Shown here in pieces: positions 1 to 7,433 of a stretch of DNA of 64,000 bases. The position numbers were made by a program, and so were the translations under genes. The stretch's first letter is position 1. The number at the start of each line of letters is the position of its first letter. Origin of the DNA: Halobiforma lacisalsi AJ5 (GTDB taxonomy: Archaea; Halobacteriota; Halobacteria; Halobacteriales; Natrialbaceae); the NCBI RefSeq assembly GCF_000226975.2, contig NZ_CP019285.1:3720001-3784000 (forward strand), written 5' to 3'. The notes below the pieces were generated by a model. That model had not been told where the DNA came from. It saw nothing but the letters and a program-made list of their open reading frames with translations, and made no database searches.

Positions 1-389
1 ACCGCACCGAGGGTGAAACCGTACGCCCAGTGTGCGAACAGCGTGTACGCCCCGAAAAAGACCAGCAGCGGTCCGCCGATGTCGCCCCGCCCCGTGATCA
101 CGAACGGGAGCCAGAGGATCGAAGCGAACACGACCCCTCGGGCGGCGGGATCGGGTCCGCGCGGGAGGTACGGTTCGAGCGCGAGAAACAGGAGCGGCCA
201 GGCGACCGTGCCGGCGACGGAGAACAGCGCGAACCCGACGGCCGGGTCGTCGGGGGTCCCGATGAACCGGGCGATCACGTAGAAAATCTCCAGGGCCGAC
301 CGGGTTTCGACCTCGAGCAACAACAGCAGCAGCGACATCACCGCGGTCCCGGCGACGCCGCCGGCGATCGCGCTCGAGAACCGCTTCAT
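1..389 (-). CDS. DUF6789-like membrane protein (C-terminus outside window)
   Basis: An open frame starts with ATG at 389 on the minus strand and runs off the left edge, so only about 129 residues are visible. The N-terminus (MKRFSSAIAGGVAGT) leads into a hydrophobic segment at about residues 8-25. Two or three further hydrophobic stretches and several Gly/Ala pairs follow, as expected of a small polytopic membrane protein. It resembles the haloarchaeal DUF6789 proteins commonly found beside terminal-oxidase genes. Its start codon overlaps the coxB stop (ATGA), so the two are almost certainly co-transcribed and translationally coupled. The biochemical role is unknown; a part in oxidase assembly is inference from position. 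Confidence 0.72.
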   Translation of the reverse strand, partial: MKRFSSAIAGGVAGTAVMSLLLLLLEVETRSALEIFYVIARFIGTPDDPAVGFALFSVAGTVAWPLLFLALEPYLPRGPDPAARGVVFASILWLPFVITGRGDIGGPLLVFFGAYTLFAHWAYGFTLGA

Positions 390-1225
390 GGACCACCTCC
401 GACACGGTCGGTCGACTCGTTGTCGGACCCGTCGGTCGACTCGGTGCCCGACTCGTCGTCCGAGTCGGAGGCCGCGTCTCCGTCCGCTCGTTCCGTCAGC
501 CACGATTCGTACCCGTCCTCGTCGACCACCCGGACCGTCGACAGCATCTCGGGATGGCCCTCGCCGCACAGTTCGGCACAGTACAGGCGGTACTCCCCGG
601 TTTCCGTCGGTTCCGTACGGATGAGGTGCGTCTCGCCCGGCACGGCGTCCTGTTTCAGTCCCAGCCCGGGCACGTGGACGGAGTGGATCACGTCCTCCGA
701 GGTGACGTACAGGTACACAGGCCGGTTCGCGGGGAGCACCAGTTCGTCGTCGGTCGTCACGTCCTCGTCGAGGTACTCGAAGGTGTACTCCCACTGCTCG
801 GTCGTGACGTTCACTTCGACGGCGCCCTCGGGCGCTCCGCCCGGTTCCTGGCCGCCGTGGGGGCCGTCGGGCAGCGTCGATACCGCCGGGTGGGCCAGCG
901 CGTGGAACGACGCCGTGCCGACGAACAGCAACACGATCGCGGTCGCGATCGTCCAGGTAATCTCGAGTTGTCGGTTCTCACGGGTCGGTCGCGGCTCCTC
1001 GCCGCCGTTCCGGTCGCTACGGAACCGCCAGACCGTGTAGAGGAGGATGACCTCGACGAGGACCGCGATCGGCACCGCGAGATAGAGCAGTTGCCGGTTG
1101 AGCCGCCGGATGAGCTGATTCGTCACCGACCCCGATCCCGAACCGGCGACGGCGACGATCGGGACCGCCGCGAGCGTGAAGCCGAACAGCACGGCCGCGA
1201 CGGCGGCCCGGTGTGTCCGTCTCAT
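386..1225 (-). CDS. coxB: cytochrome c oxidase subunit II, CuA protein
   Basis: This is subunit II of a heme-copper terminal oxidase, which takes electrons from a small donor and passes them through the binuclear CuA centre to subunit I. The 279-residue product has an N-terminal signal-like segment (residues 8-28) and two transmembrane helices (about 47-67 and 91-110). An extracellular cupredoxin domain carries the full CuA set: His181, Cys216, Cys220, His224 and Met227 in CAELCGEGHPEM. A disordered Asp/Ser/Glu tail (about 248-279) is typical of a haloarchaeal surface domain. A TTATG box at 1251-1257 lies 26 bases before the ATG, so the mRNA is probably leaderless. The downstream DUF6789-like gene overlaps its stop codon. 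Subunit I is not in the window. Confidence 0.93.
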   Translation of the reverse strand: MRRTHRAAVAAVLFGFTLAAVPIVAVAGSGSGSVTNQLIRRLNRQLLYLAVPIAVLVEVILLYTVWRFRSDRNGGEEPRPTRENRQLEITWTIATAIVLLFVGTASFHALAHPAVSTLPDGPHGGQEPGGAPEGAVEVNVTTEQWEYTFEYLDEDVTTDDELVLPANRPVYLYVTSEDVIHSVHVPGLGLKQDAVPGETHLIRTEPTETGEYRLYCAELCGEGHPEMLSTVRVVDEDGYESWLTERADGDAASDSDDESGTESTDGSDNESTDRVGGGP

Positions 1226-1362
1226 CCACGGGGTGGCCTACATCAACTCCCGGCATAAGCGTTTGTCCGGGAACAGCCAGTCCCGTTCGGCGGCGCCCGT
1301 ACCGCCTGCGCTACCGGCGATCCGGGGTACGGTTTATTCCGCTCGCAGACGAACGCTGGCGT

Positions 1363-1596
1363 ATGCTCGAGTGGCTCTCTCGAGAAACGGTCGTCGACAT
1401 CTCGATCAACGCGGTCCCGGTGCTCATCCTCGCCTACTTCGCGGTACTCTTCGAGGTGGCGTCGCCCTGGGAGTTCGATCCGCTGGCGGTAGTCCTCACC
1501 CACACGTTGACGCTGTTCCCGCTGCTCGTCCTCGTGTGTGCCACGTACCTCGTCGCCAGAGTGATCGAACGGGACGCGACCCGGTCGTCGGGGTGA
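1363..1596 (+). CDS. small two-helix membrane protein next to coxB (DUF6684-like)
   Basis: This encodes a 77-residue protein starting MLEWLSRETVVD. Two hydrophobic helices at about residues 13-31 and 45-64 are joined by a short acidic loop, and a charged tail follows. The ATG at 1363 is chosen over longer upstream frames because a TTTATT box at 1333-1338 lies 25-30 bases before it, the usual spacing for a leaderless haloarchaeal gene. It is divergent from coxB. Small membrane proteins of this size (DUF6684 type) recur beside haloarchaeal oxidase genes. The family name is from memory and the function is unknown; a role as an accessory oxidase subunit is only inference. Confidence 0.7.
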   Translation: MLEWLSRETVVDISINAVPVLILAYFAVLFEVASPWEFDPLAVVLTHTLTLFPLLVLVCATYLVARVIERDATRSSG

Positions 1597-1702
1597 CCGA
1601 GCGCGGGTCGACGTCGGATCGACGGGTTGCACACGGCGCGCCCGTTGCCGACGACGATTTCCGGTCGGGAGTTTAAGCGGTCGGCGCTCGTATACGTAAC
1701 CG

Positions 1703-1834
1703 ATGGCGCACCCGTTCCCGTCCGTATACACGCCCCAGGGAGCGTTCGCGTACATGATGGCCGTCCTCCTGCTCGCGCTGGTGGCTGGACTCGTCTACCT
1801 CGCAGCGTTTACCGGCGCGAGCGTCCCGTTTTAG
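1703..1834 (+). CDS. 43-residue single-helix membrane protein
   Basis: A very short gene reads MAHPFPSVYTPQGAFAYMMA and continues through one hydrophobic helix (about residues 15-38) to a TAG at 1832-1834. It is supported by a textbook leaderless promoter: TTTAAG at 1672-1677 lies 26 bases before the ATG. The GC-rich third positions and clean helix look coding. It sits just downstream of the other small membrane gene, beside coxB. Tiny subunits of this kind are typical of terminal oxidases, so it may be an oxidase accessory peptide. That is inference, and I do not recognise a named family. Confidence 0.6.
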   Translation: MAHPFPSVYTPQGAFAYMMAVLLLALVAGLVYLAAFTGASVPF

Positions 1835-1835
1835 G

Positions 1836-2181
1836 CTGCGTCGGAACCGCTGCTCGAGGCGATCGGTTGCCGTTCGAACCCCAAACTGCATGAGGCCGGT
1901 ATTTACACCGAAGACACCGTGCTGGAGGGCTTCGACGTCCGGGAGATTGCTACGACTGCGGTTCGTCCGACCTGCGGGGCGAGTACGTCGGCGGCCGGTT
2001 CCGTATCGACTGCCACGAGTGCGACGACAGGGTTCTGAACGTCGGGGTGCCGCCGAGCGCCGCCCGCGAACGGAGTCCGTCGGAGTTCGCCGACGCCTGC
2101 GAACTGTGGCCGACGACTCAGCGTCGAGAACGGCGTTCGGCTGCCCGTCGACTGGCCCGTCGTCTGCGGAGTCCCGAATAG
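1836..2181 (+). pseudogene. remnant of an HTH/zinc-ribbon regulator (frameshifted)
   Basis: Two reading frames together spell the C-terminal half of a haloarchaeal winged-helix protein with a zinc ribbon. The first frame (about 1844-1945) reads PLLEAIGCRSNPKLHEAG and then IYTEDTVLEGFDVRE. After a one-base shift near 1948 the second frame gives CYDCGSSDLRGEYVGGRF, DCHECDDRVLNVGVPP and SPSEFADACELW, ending at TAG 2179-2181. The CxxC...CxxC pattern is a zinc ribbon. No start codon or HTH half is present upstream. Its 3' end overlaps the oppositely oriented small membrane gene at 2118-2342. It is a decayed fragment and the original target is unknown. Confidence 0.6.
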
Positions 2182-2342
2182 ACGACTCCGAGTGCCCGGA
2201 CGGTCCAGAACGCGGTGACACCGAGAGCACCGAAGAACAACAGAGACGCGAGGACCCGAAACAGGTACTCCGTGAAGGTCACCTCCGCGCCGTGGCTCGT
2301 ATGCAGTACGACGAACGCTACTGAGCTAGCGAGCGAAAACAT
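2118..2342 (-). CDS. small two-helix membrane protein, last gene of the OsmC/methyltransferase operon
   Basis: This is a 74-residue protein beginning MFSLASSVAFVVLHTSHGAE. It has hydrophobic helices at about residues 2-14 and 26-50 and a strongly basic, Arg-rich C-terminus (residues 54-74) that should face the cytoplasm. The ATG at 2342 lies 11 bases after the stop of the four-helix membrane protein upstream, so it is read as the fifth gene of that operon. A longer open frame reaches 2564 but runs antisense through the upstream gene and lacks a sensible N-terminus. I recognise no named family. A membrane partner of the preceding protein is plausible inference. Confidence 0.6.
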   Translation of the reverse strand: MFSLASSVAFVVLHTSHGAEVTFTEYLFRVLASLLFFGALGVTAFWTVRALGVVYSGLRRRRASRRAAERRSRR

Positions 2343-2353
2343 GATCGGGGAAA

Positions 2354-2854
2354 TCAGCCGGCGTTCCGAACCCCTGGATACGACAACGCAACCCCGACGA
2401 CGAACACGATCGTCGCCAGGTAGATCGGTCCGAGATGGGTCACCCAGTCGTGAGCGAACGCATCGCCCGTCCAGTGCATCGGTAACGCGAGTGCCAGGCC
2501 GACGACGGCGGCGATGATCGCCGTCGCCCATGCCCAGGTAAGCCGCTGGCGTACCCCGTACCACGAGAGGCTCGCAACGGCGATACCGGTCGAGATGATG
2601 AACGCGGCGGTGGCGACGTGGAGGTGACTGATGTAGTACGCCACCGTCGGCTCGAGATCGGCCGTCGTCATCCCGCCTAACGTACTGACGCCGAGTTCGA
2701 AGCCGCTCCCGACGAAATTCATTACGAGGAACACGACACCGTAGCCGACGAACCCGATCCCCGCGAGGGTCATCAGCAGGGATCCGTTCCGGAGCCGTGA
2801 CTCGTACTGTACACGTTCTTGCTGTTCGTCCGCAGTCGGTTGGTTTGTCGCCAT
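2354..2854 (-). CDS. four-helix membrane protein of the OsmC/methyltransferase operon
   Basis: This encodes a 166-residue integral membrane protein starting MATNQPTADEQQ. It has a soluble N-terminus of about 22 residues and then hydrophobic helices at roughly 25-48, 70-93, 102-124 and 138-158. His residues in the loops (SHLHVAT, MHWTGDAFAHDW) could hold a metal or heme, but no family motif is certain. The start at 2854 is chosen because it leaves a 5-base gap to the upstream methyltransferase; an 18-codon longer frame would overlap that gene. It belongs to a five-gene operon (DUF1059, OsmC, methyltransferase, this gene, small membrane protein). Function unknown. Confidence 0.72.
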   Translation of the reverse strand: MATNQPTADEQQERVQYESRLRNGSLLMTLAGIGFVGYGVVFLVMNFVGSGFELGVSTLGGMTTADLEPTVAYYISHLHVATAAFIISTGIAVASLSWYGVRQRLTWAWATAIIAAVVGLALALPMHWTGDAFAHDWVTHLGPIYLATIVFVVGVALSYPGVRNAG

Positions 2855-2859
2855 AGTGA

Positions 2860-3627
2860 TCACGTGGTTGCTCCGAGCGAGATGCTCTTGACGCCGTACT
2901 TCTCGCACGCGTTGGCCGCCCGCTCCGAGACGAATTCGTACTGCGTGTTCTCCCGGACCTCCGTCACCGAGAAGCCGACTGCCTCGATGGCCGTCGTATA
3001 CCGGTCGATCTGCTGGGCCCCACCGATGCAGGCCGCCCAGAGGTCTTCGTCGTTCTTGATGCTCTCGGGCATCTCCTCCTCGCTGATGATATCGGAGATG
3101 GCCAGCCGACCGCCGGGGGCGAGCACTCGGGAGGCTTCCTCGAACACCCTCGGCTTGTCCGGCGAGAGGTTGATCACCCCGTTCGAGATGACCACGTCGA
3201 AGGTCCCATCGTCGAAGGGAACGTCCTCGATGTACCCGTGCTCGAACGAGACGTGCTCCAGCCCCGCGGCGTCGCGCAACGTCCTGGCTTTCTCGAGTTG
3301 CTTGTCCGTCATTTCCAGCCCGATCACGCGTCCATCCGCTCCGGCGTGGAGGGCCGCGACGAACGCGTCCATCCCCGATCCGCTGCCGAGGTCGAGTACG
3401 TCGTCTCCCTCCTCGATATCGGCCAGGTCGAAATGGTATCCGACGCCGGCGAACGATTCCGTCGCCGCCACGGGAACGTGATCGAGGTGCTCCGGCCGAT
3501 AGCCGAGACGCTCCGCCAGTTCGCGCCCCATCTCGAAGTGATACTCCTCGTCCGGCTCCGCCGCGACGTCCTGATAGACCGACTTGACAGCCCGTTCCAG
3601 TTTGTCGACGTCGAGTGAGTTTGCCAT
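2860..3627 (-). CDS. SAM-dependent methyltransferase, ArsM-like but lacking key Cys
   Basis: The 255-residue class I methyltransferase has its SAM-binding motif DLGSGSGMD at residues 79-87 and an acidic second strand (VIGLEM, 101-106). The fold and phrases such as VINLSPDKPRVFEEASRVL match the arsenite methyltransferase (ArsM) branch. In ArsM a Cys sits in the SNCVINL motif; here it is Gly150 (SNGVINL), and the upstream Cys pair of ArsM is also missing. Only Cys200 (WAACIGGAQ) and Cys241 remain. Methylation of arsenite is therefore doubtful, and another soft nucleophile (sulfide, selenide, a thiol) is conceivable. The start at 3627 lies 11 bases after the OsmC gene in the same operon. Confidence 0.82.
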   Translation of the reverse strand: MANSLDVDKLERAVKSVYQDVAAEPDEEYHFEMGRELAERLGYRPEHLDHVPVAATESFAGVGYHFDLADIEEGDDVLDLGSGSGMDAFVAALHAGADGRVIGLEMTDKQLEKARTLRDAAGLEHVSFEHGYIEDVPFDDGTFDVVISNGVINLSPDKPRVFEEASRVLAPGGRLAISDIISEEEMPESIKNDEDLWAACIGGAQQIDRYTTAIEAVGFSVTEVRENTQYEFVSERAANACEKYGVKSISLGATT

Positions 3628-3638
3628 GTGTCTCCCCC

Positions 3639-4244
3639 CTAGTCGTCGGCGCCCACCTCGGCAGGCGTATTCACCGTGAGGTTGACGTCCTGGTCGAGGG
3701 AGACGAGATTGTAGACCGGCGCCCGCCGGGCCCACTCGTCGACCTCGTCCTTGTCGAGGTCGGGGCTCTCGATCTCGATCTCCGCGGTCAAGTTTTCGAA
3801 CACGGTGTCGGCGTTCCCGAGATCCTCCACGCTGAAGAGGACGCTCGGGTCGAACTCGGTACGAACGCGCGTCTCAAGGTGGTCGATGTCGACGCCGTTC
3901 GCGACGGCATTGATGGTGATGCCGACGTTGATGCACGAGGCGAGTGCGGAGAGCGCGACCTCGATCGGTTCCATCCGATCCGTCGCTTCGACCCAGCCGC
4001 CGGCCTCGAGCACTTCCTTCCACCCGCCGTACGGGATCGTGTACGCGCGGGTACCCCGGTCGATCGTCTCGTTGCCGAGGACGTACGAGTCTATCGTCGC
4101 CAGACTGTGGGCGCACGTCCCTTCGTAGATCGATCGGGCGCTCAGTCCGAGCTGGACGTCCTCGGGGTTTTCGGCGGCGTGTTCCGCGAACGCGTCGAGT
4201 TCCTCGGTATCGACGCCATGGGAGAGGTGTCGTTCGGTTCCCAT
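3639..4244 (-). CDS. OsmC-family thiol peroxidase or thiol-binding protein
   Basis: This encodes a 201-residue OsmC/Ohr-fold protein. The family reduces organic hydroperoxides with a Cys pair regenerated by a dithiol such as lipoamide. Here the central-helix Cys104 sits in ALSALASCINVG, the family position, and a second Cys at 44 lies in an N-terminal extension (EGTCAHSLAT). The distal Cys of classical OsmC is not obvious, so this is closer to the YhfA-like branch. It lies 3 bases after the DUF1059 gene and 11 bases before the methyltransferase, as the second gene of the operon. A redox-linked role for the operon is inference. Confidence 0.82.
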   Translation of the reverse strand: MGTERHLSHGVDTEELDAFAEHAAENPEDVQLGLSARSIYEGTCAHSLATIDSYVLGNETIDRGTRAYTIPYGGWKEVLEAGGWVEATDRMEPIEVALSALASCINVGITINAVANGVDIDHLETRVRTEFDPSVLFSVEDLGNADTVFENLTAEIEIESPDLDKDEVDEWARRAPVYNLVSLDQDVNLTVNTPAEVGADD

Positions 4245-4247
4245 AGA

Positions 4248-4421
4248 TCAGACGACCTGGAGGTGAGCCTCCCGGAGTTCGTCGTCCGAGTAGTCCTGCC
4301 CGTGGTCCTCCTGCATGTGCTTCTTGGCCAGTTCGATCGCTTCGGTTTCGTTCTCCGACTGGATGATGAAGCGGCAATCGGCCGACTCCGATTCACAGTC
4401 GAGTTTGTATGCGTCTGCCAT
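4248..4421 (-). CDS. DUF1059 small protein
   Basis: This encodes 57 residues starting MADAYKLDCESESADCRF. The Cys-x6-Cys pair near the N-terminus, a beta-hairpin and a helix (TEAIELAKKHMQEDHG) match DUF1059, a family of small proteins of unknown function that often sit beside OsmC or stress genes. The ATG at 4421 is chosen over an upstream in-frame start at 4490 because homologues begin at this methionine. It is the first gene of the five-gene operon running down to 2118. The short inverted repeat at 4433-4446 lies directly upstream of it. Confidence 0.85.
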   Translation of the reverse strand: MADAYKLDCESESADCRFIIQSENETEAIELAKKHMQEDHGQDYSDDELREAHLQVV

Positions 4422-4432
4422 CGTAGTCTCCC

Positions 4433-4446
4433 TTGCCTTGCGGCAA
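4433..4446. promoter_or_regulatory. short inverted repeat before the DUF1059 operon
   Basis: TTGCC-N4-GGCAA lies 12 bases upstream of the DUF1059 start codon, in the expected transcription start or early leader region. It could be an operator for the adjacent HTH gene at 4656-5462, but it is short and may be chance. Confidence 0.3.
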
Positions 4447-4655
4447 TGGATGGTAACGAGTTGCAAGGACACATAACTAACCTGTGACATTTGGGCAGGA
4501 GGTACCGCTCTCCGCAGACCCCGCCGGAGTCTGCAGCCGCTGACGATCGCTCAGGTGCTGAAAACCCGCCGTCATAGCTATGGAGGCCGAAAGTACGAGC
4601 GTACGCCATCCACCGCGCCCGCTGTCGATTCCATCACTGACACCCGTTTTCCCCT

Positions 4656-5462
4656 TCACAGATCGTTCTCGAGTGGCAGCGTCGGCGTCTTTCGTCGGTG
4701 GACAGTGAAGGTCGATTCCGCCCACTGGCGTGCGTCGGTCGCGTCGGTATCGACCAGAACCCGAACCGCAACACCCTCTGGATCGTACCCGATTATCGCG
4801 GTTCGGTCGTCGAACAGACCGACCCCGAACGGGGGTAAGTCGTCGTGTAGTCGGAGATCGAGATTGCCGCTCTCGAGTGCCTCGGAGAAGAGATCCGGAC
4901 AGTCCGAGCGGATGTAATCCGCCACTCTCGGCGGGTTGATGAGTTCGGTTTCCATCCCTTCGACGATCCGCCGGCAGAGTTCGGTCTTACACGAGTCGAG
5001 CATGGCGACGTCGAGTCCGGTCACTCGCAACCGATCCGTCTCCTCGAAGAGCGCACAGAACCTGCTAATGGGACGGCTGGGCTCCTCGGGGTCGGCGACG
5101 GTTACGGTCGCGTCCGAACACATGTCGATGGTGAACCCGGTTTCTTCGTCCGGGAGTAATCGCCAGATGCCACGCAGTTGCCGCTCGGTTTCGATCCTGT
5201 CGATCGACTCTGCTATCGCCGAGGCAACGAAGGCGCCCATCTGTGTCGCCTCGTACTGATACCCATCCCTGTACACCCAGTTGCGGTCTTCGAATTCGCT
5301 CAGAGTCCGTCTGATCGTGGACTCCGATACGCCGGTCATTTCCCAGAGCTCGGATCGGCTACGCGGACGAACGCTGAGCGCGATAAGCGCTGGCGCACGG
5401 TGTTCGGATCGCGTAAGGTACGCGATGTCGTCGAGCGGCGAATCCATGTTAGTATTTCCCAT
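4656..5462 (-). CDS. winged-helix transcriptional regulator of the HVO_A0261-like family
   Basis: The 268-residue protein starts MGNTNMDSPLDDIAYLTRSE. An N-terminal winged helix (about residues 8-75: APALIALSVRPRSRSELWEM, then VSESTIRRTLSEFEDRNWVY) is followed by an alpha/beta sensor domain containing a phospholipase-D-like stretch. This layout is common in haloarchaeal regulators of the HVO_A0261 type. Several Cys (about 116, 137, 160, 165 and 188) could be redox or metal sensitive. It lies upstream of and on the same strand as the DUF1059/OsmC/methyltransferase operon, separated by 234 bases, and is the natural candidate to control it. The ligand is unknown; a second in-frame ATG six codons in is also possible. 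Confidence 0.78.
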   Translation of the reverse strand: MGNTNMDSPLDDIAYLTRSEHRAPALIALSVRPRSRSELWEMTGVSESTIRRTLSEFEDRNWVYRDGYQYEATQMGAFVASAIAESIDRIETERQLRGIWRLLPDEETGFTIDMCSDATVTVADPEEPSRPISRFCALFEETDRLRVTGLDVAMLDSCKTELCRRIVEGMETELINPPRVADYIRSDCPDLFSEALESGNLDLRLHDDLPPFGVGLFDDRTAIIGYDPEGVAVRVLVDTDATDARQWAESTFTVHRRKTPTLPLENDL

Positions 5463-5659
5463 ACGTGTCGCTACAGACGATGGATTGAAAAAACCACCCT
5501 ACTTTTGGCGCGGTCTACCTGTAACACGCAACTTCTATCGTCCGAAGGGGCAAAATATTCGTATTACTGACATGCCAGTCGGGTGTCGATTTCAAACGGA
5601 AACTGCGACGTAAACGGTGTTTTCGGATATTCCGTCGGGTACGGCGGGCCCCTTCGAGC
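5463..5659. other. intergenic region between two regulator genes
   Basis: About 197 bases hold the promoter of the winged-helix gene (start 5462) and the downstream end of the HxlR-type gene. The region is more A/T-rich than its surroundings (around 5548-5575). No open frame or clear repeat was seen. Confidence 0.4.
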
Positions 5660-6031
5660 CTAGTTCTCCTCGTTTTCGAACGCCTCGTTTACCTCCGGCC
5701 AGTGTCGTTCAGCCCACACGTGAAGGTCCTTAAAGATCGGATTCAGTTCCTGGGCCTTCGTCGTCGCCTCGTATTCGACCCGTGGTGGAATCTCGTCGTA
5801 GGACCGCCGCGTGAGAAGGCCCGCGTCGGTCAACTCCTCGAGCCGTTTCGACAGCGTGTTCGGCGAGATGTCGAGTTCCGCTTCCAACTCGTTGAATCGC
5901 CACGGTCGCTGTTCCCGCCGCGTCACGTAGTACAGAATCGCCAGCGCGTGGGCCCGGCCGAGGAGATCCATCAGCTCTCGAGCGGGGTGTTCGCCGTCCG
6001 ATAGCGGTGGTGATCGGCTCTCGTGGGCCAT
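5660..6031 (-). CDS. HxlR-family winged-helix regulator
   Basis: The 123-residue protein has the HxlR/MarR-like winged helix across residues 15-100 (LLGRAHALAILYYV, then FNELEAELDISPNTLSKRL and a basic wing near 78-90). HxlR proteins usually bind direct or inverted repeats as dimers and respond to aldehydes, quinones or thiol stress. The gene is divergent from the DUF6069/NmrA pair at 6182-7340. Three copies of a CTTCRAA...GTAGT element lie in the 150-base shared promoter, one of them 8 bases from this ATG. Autorepression together with control of the divergent genes is the natural reading. There is no conserved Cys, so a thiol switch is unlikely. Confidence 0.88.
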   Translation of the reverse strand: MAHESRSPPLSDGEHPARELMDLLGRAHALAILYYVTRREQRPWRFNELEAELDISPNTLSKRLEELTDAGLLTRRSYDEIPPRVEYEATTKAQELNPIFKDLHVWAERHWPEVNEAFENEEN

Positions 6032-6038
6032 ACCGTTG

Positions 6039-6174
6039 CTTCGAAATCCGTAGTGAAAGCAGTTCTGCCGTCCCGCTACAGCTGACGGGGGACAACGCCG
6101 CCTAGCTCGCTTCGAAGCCCGGTAGTGACTCCGATACTGCGAAGTTGAGAGTATATCACTTCAAAGCTCGTAGT
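6039..6174. promoter_or_regulatory. three direct repeats, likely HxlR operators in a divergent promoter
   Basis: Near-identical elements occur at 6039-6054 (CTTCGAAATCCGTAGT), 6110-6126 (CTTCGAAGCCCGGTAGT) and 6159-6174 (CTTCAAAGCTCGTAGT). The first abuts the regulator start. The third sits between the TATA-like AGTATATCA (about 6149-6157) and the GTG start of the DUF6069 gene at 6182. Their position suits repression of both genes. Confidence 0.65.
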
Positions 6175-6181
6175 ATTAGGT

Positions 6182-6601
6182 GTGACTGAAAACATCACCA
6201 CACAAAGGCGGCGTTACGGCCGATCTCTGCCGGTTCGCGGCGGACTCGCCGTCGTACTCGCCGTGCTCGCAAACGCGGCTCTGGTCGTCGGAGCCGAAAC
6301 GTTCGATATCGCCCCCGGATTTCAGGCGTTGACGCTCCCGCCGGTCGCGTTTCTGTCGGCGCTCGGAGCGGTCGGTGCGACCGTCGTCTACGGCCTGATG
6401 GCTCGGTACGGAGCGGACGTCGACCGCACCTTCATACGCGTCGCCGGAGGTGTGTTGATCCTCTCGTTCGTTCCCGACCTCGCCTTGCTCGCTGTCGACC
6501 CGGTAGCCACTGTACTTGGGGTCGTCCTGCTCATGATCATGCACGTCGTCGTCGCCGCGGCGTCGGTCGGCACGCTCGTCTACTGGGGGCGTGAACGTTG
6601 A
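6182..6601 (+). CDS. DUF6069-like four-helix membrane protein
   Basis: The 139-residue product (GTG start, MTENITTQRRR) has four hydrophobic helices at about residues 19-38, 52-73, 85-104 and 110-133, and almost no soluble part. This length and helix pattern fit the DUF6069 membrane family, often found beside NmrA-type oxidoreductases and TetR or HxlR regulators. A TATA-like box 26 bases upstream of the GTG points to a leaderless message. Its stop overlaps the TTG start of the following NmrA-like gene (TTGA), showing an original two-gene operon. Function unknown. Confidence 0.78.
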   Translation: MTENITTQRRRYGRSLPVRGGLAVVLAVLANAALVVGAETFDIAPGFQALTLPPVAFLSALGAVGATVVYGLMARYGADVDRTFIRVAGGVLILSFVPDLALLAVDPVATVLGVVLLMIMHVVVAAASVGTLVYWGRER

Positions 6602-7340
6602 CGAGGACGGTTCTCGTCACGGGAGCGACCGGAACGGTCGGACGACACGTCGTTGGCGCACTTGCGGACCGTCCCGATGACGTCCGAGTCGGCGTTCGTG
6701 ATCCGGAAGCCGCGCAGTCTACGCTCCCGGACGCTGCCACCGCTGACGTCGTGGAGTTCGATTTCGAGAAACCCGAGACGTGGGGACCGACGCTGCCCAC
6801 ACGCTGCTCCGGGCTTCGTTTTTCATGCAAAACCTCCTCGAAGTGCACCGGACCGACGTCGTCGAACACGACGAGATATTCGTCCCCGCCGGCGACGGAA
6901 AAACGAGTTTCGTCGACGCACGGGACCTCGGAGAAATCGCGGCGATCGTACTGACCGAATCGGGCCACGAAAATCGAGCCTACGACCTCACCGGCCCCGA
7001 AGCGTTGGACTATCACGAGGTCGCGAACGTCTTTAGCGACGTTCTCGAGCGGTCGATTACGTATCCGAGGCCCTCCGTGTTAGAGTTCGGTGTGCGCATG
7101 CGTCGGCGCGGAACGGGGCTGGGCTTTATCGTCCTCATGTGTGGCATCTACACGACGGCACGCCTCGGGTTAGCCGGTCGCGTTACCGGGGACAGCCAGC
7201 GGATTCTCGGTCGGCGGCCACGCGATATGCGAGCGTTCGTCGAAGCGTATGCGGACAAATTTCGGGCCGATTCCGAAACCACGACGGTCAGCCAACTGGC
7301 CACGAGTGACGCCGACTCGAGTACGGGCGACGATCGATGA
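6598..7340 (+). pseudogene. NmrA-type NAD(P)-binding oxidoreductase with internal deletion
   Basis: The first frame (TTG at 6598) gives TRTVLVTGATGTVGRHVV and continues to a strand ending ETWGPTL. This is the Rossmann start of an NmrA/NAD(P)H-binding protein. Near 6785-6800 the homology jumps to another frame, which continues HTLLRASFFMQNLLEVH and DARDLGEIAAIVLTE to a stop at 7340. Intact relatives have roughly 80-90 residues between these parts, so a deletion has removed the middle and shifted the frame. The C-terminal 186 codons are open from a GTG at 6780 but cannot form the cofactor domain. The HxlR target pathway is therefore probably inactive here. Confidence 0.8.
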
Positions 7341-7433
7341 AACGGTACGATCGCGGGCAGCGACGACGAGAGTAACGTCGAGACGCGCGGCCCGTCCGTT
7401 CCGGAGGCCGCATACACTGTCATCGATCCGCTA

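Noticed and set aside
2860-3627. A bona fide arsenite methyltransferase (arsM)
   Set aside because: The fold is right but the Cys required in SNCVINL is Gly150 and the N-terminal Cys pair is absent.
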